DNA of 64,000 bases from contig NW_026042408.1 of assembly GCF_023856365.1 (NCBI RefSeq), forward strand, positions 62,001-126,000. Reading direction: 5' to 3'. Position numbers and translations under genes: made by a program. The DNA comes from Brienomyrus brachyistius. Taxonomy: Eukaryota; Chordata; Actinopteri; Osteoglossiformes; Mormyridae. The notes below the pieces were generated by a model. That model was not told the DNA's origin, made no database searches, and saw only the letters and a list, made by a program, of their open reading frames with translations. Below, piece by piece: positions 63,849-64,000 of this stretch. Within the stretch, counting starts at the first letter, position 1, and each line of letters starts with the position of its first letter.

Positions 63849-64000
63849 GGTCTGGGTAGGTGAGGTCTGGATAGTTGCAGTCTGTCTGAGCGTGACCTTC
63901 CTGGGTGTGGTCTGGGTGGGCGGAGTCTGATTAGTTGCAGTCTGTCTGGGCGTGACCTTCCTGGGTGTGGTCTGGGTGGGCGAGGTCTGGTTAGTTGCAG
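63849..64000. repeat. 60-bp minisatellite, at least 2.5 units, cut by the window end
   Basis: A 60-bp unit beginning GGTCTGGGTAGGTGAGGTCT is repeated from 63909 and again from 63969 with few substitutions (GGTGAG versus GGCGGAG-type differences). The array continues past position 64000, so its full size is unknown. Confidence 0.92.

Noticed and set aside
1..64000. CRISPR arrays, bacterial operons, phage or integrated viral genes
   Set aside because: The regular arrays are minisatellites with contiguous units and no spacers, and the only recognisable proteins are a vertebrate ion channel exon and a LINE endonuclease fragment.

Overview
The window is vertebrate nuclear DNA, almost certainly from a ray-finned (teleost) fish. 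Three things point there: one clearly recognisable coding exon of an acid-sensing ion channel (ASIC4 family), the intron-and-repeat texture, and several repeat types typical of fish genomes (tRNA-derived V-SINE-like elements, hAT- and Tigger-like MITEs, and a LINE endonuclease fragment). There are no operons, CRISPR arrays or prokaryotic signals. The species cannot be named from the sequence alone.

Layout. Positions 1-17399 read as the beginning of a very long first intron of an asic4 gene on the minus strand; no further ASIC exon is recognisable there. Coding exon 1 lies at 17400-17975 (minus). It encodes the N-terminus, the conserved HG gating motif, TM1 and the start of the extracellular domain, and ends at a consensus GT donor. 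A CpG-rich, GA-repeat-bearing 5' leader and probable promoter lie upstream at about 17976-18400. From about 18.4 kb to 64 kb I see no other convincing gene. This roughly 45-kb intergenic stretch holds a LINE fragment (about 21.2-22.0 kb), six copies of one tRNA-derived SINE (24.7, 33.2, 35.5, 37.5, 45.5 and 61.4 kb), an older V-SINE-like copy (60.2 kb) and several palindromic MITEs (23.0, 27.25, 30.1, 32.6, 55.8 and 57.1 kb). It also holds several tandem arrays, chiefly a 32-unit, 42-bp minisatellite at 51793-53106, a 38-bp array that grew inside a MITE (60576-60907), and a roughly 300-bp TCTG/TG microsatellite (41.9-42.2 kb).

Most long reading frames in the window are products of tandem repeats or chance. 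In particular the large frames at 51.6-53.2 kb exist only because the 42-bp repeat unit is a multiple of three. I found no sign of a new multigene biological system. The most interesting observations are about repeat biology: higher-order structure in the 42-bp array, conversion of a MITE interior into a minisatellite, a nearly complete palindromic element with an intact 8-bp target duplication, and 5'-truncated SINE copies with perfect 12-13 bp target duplications.
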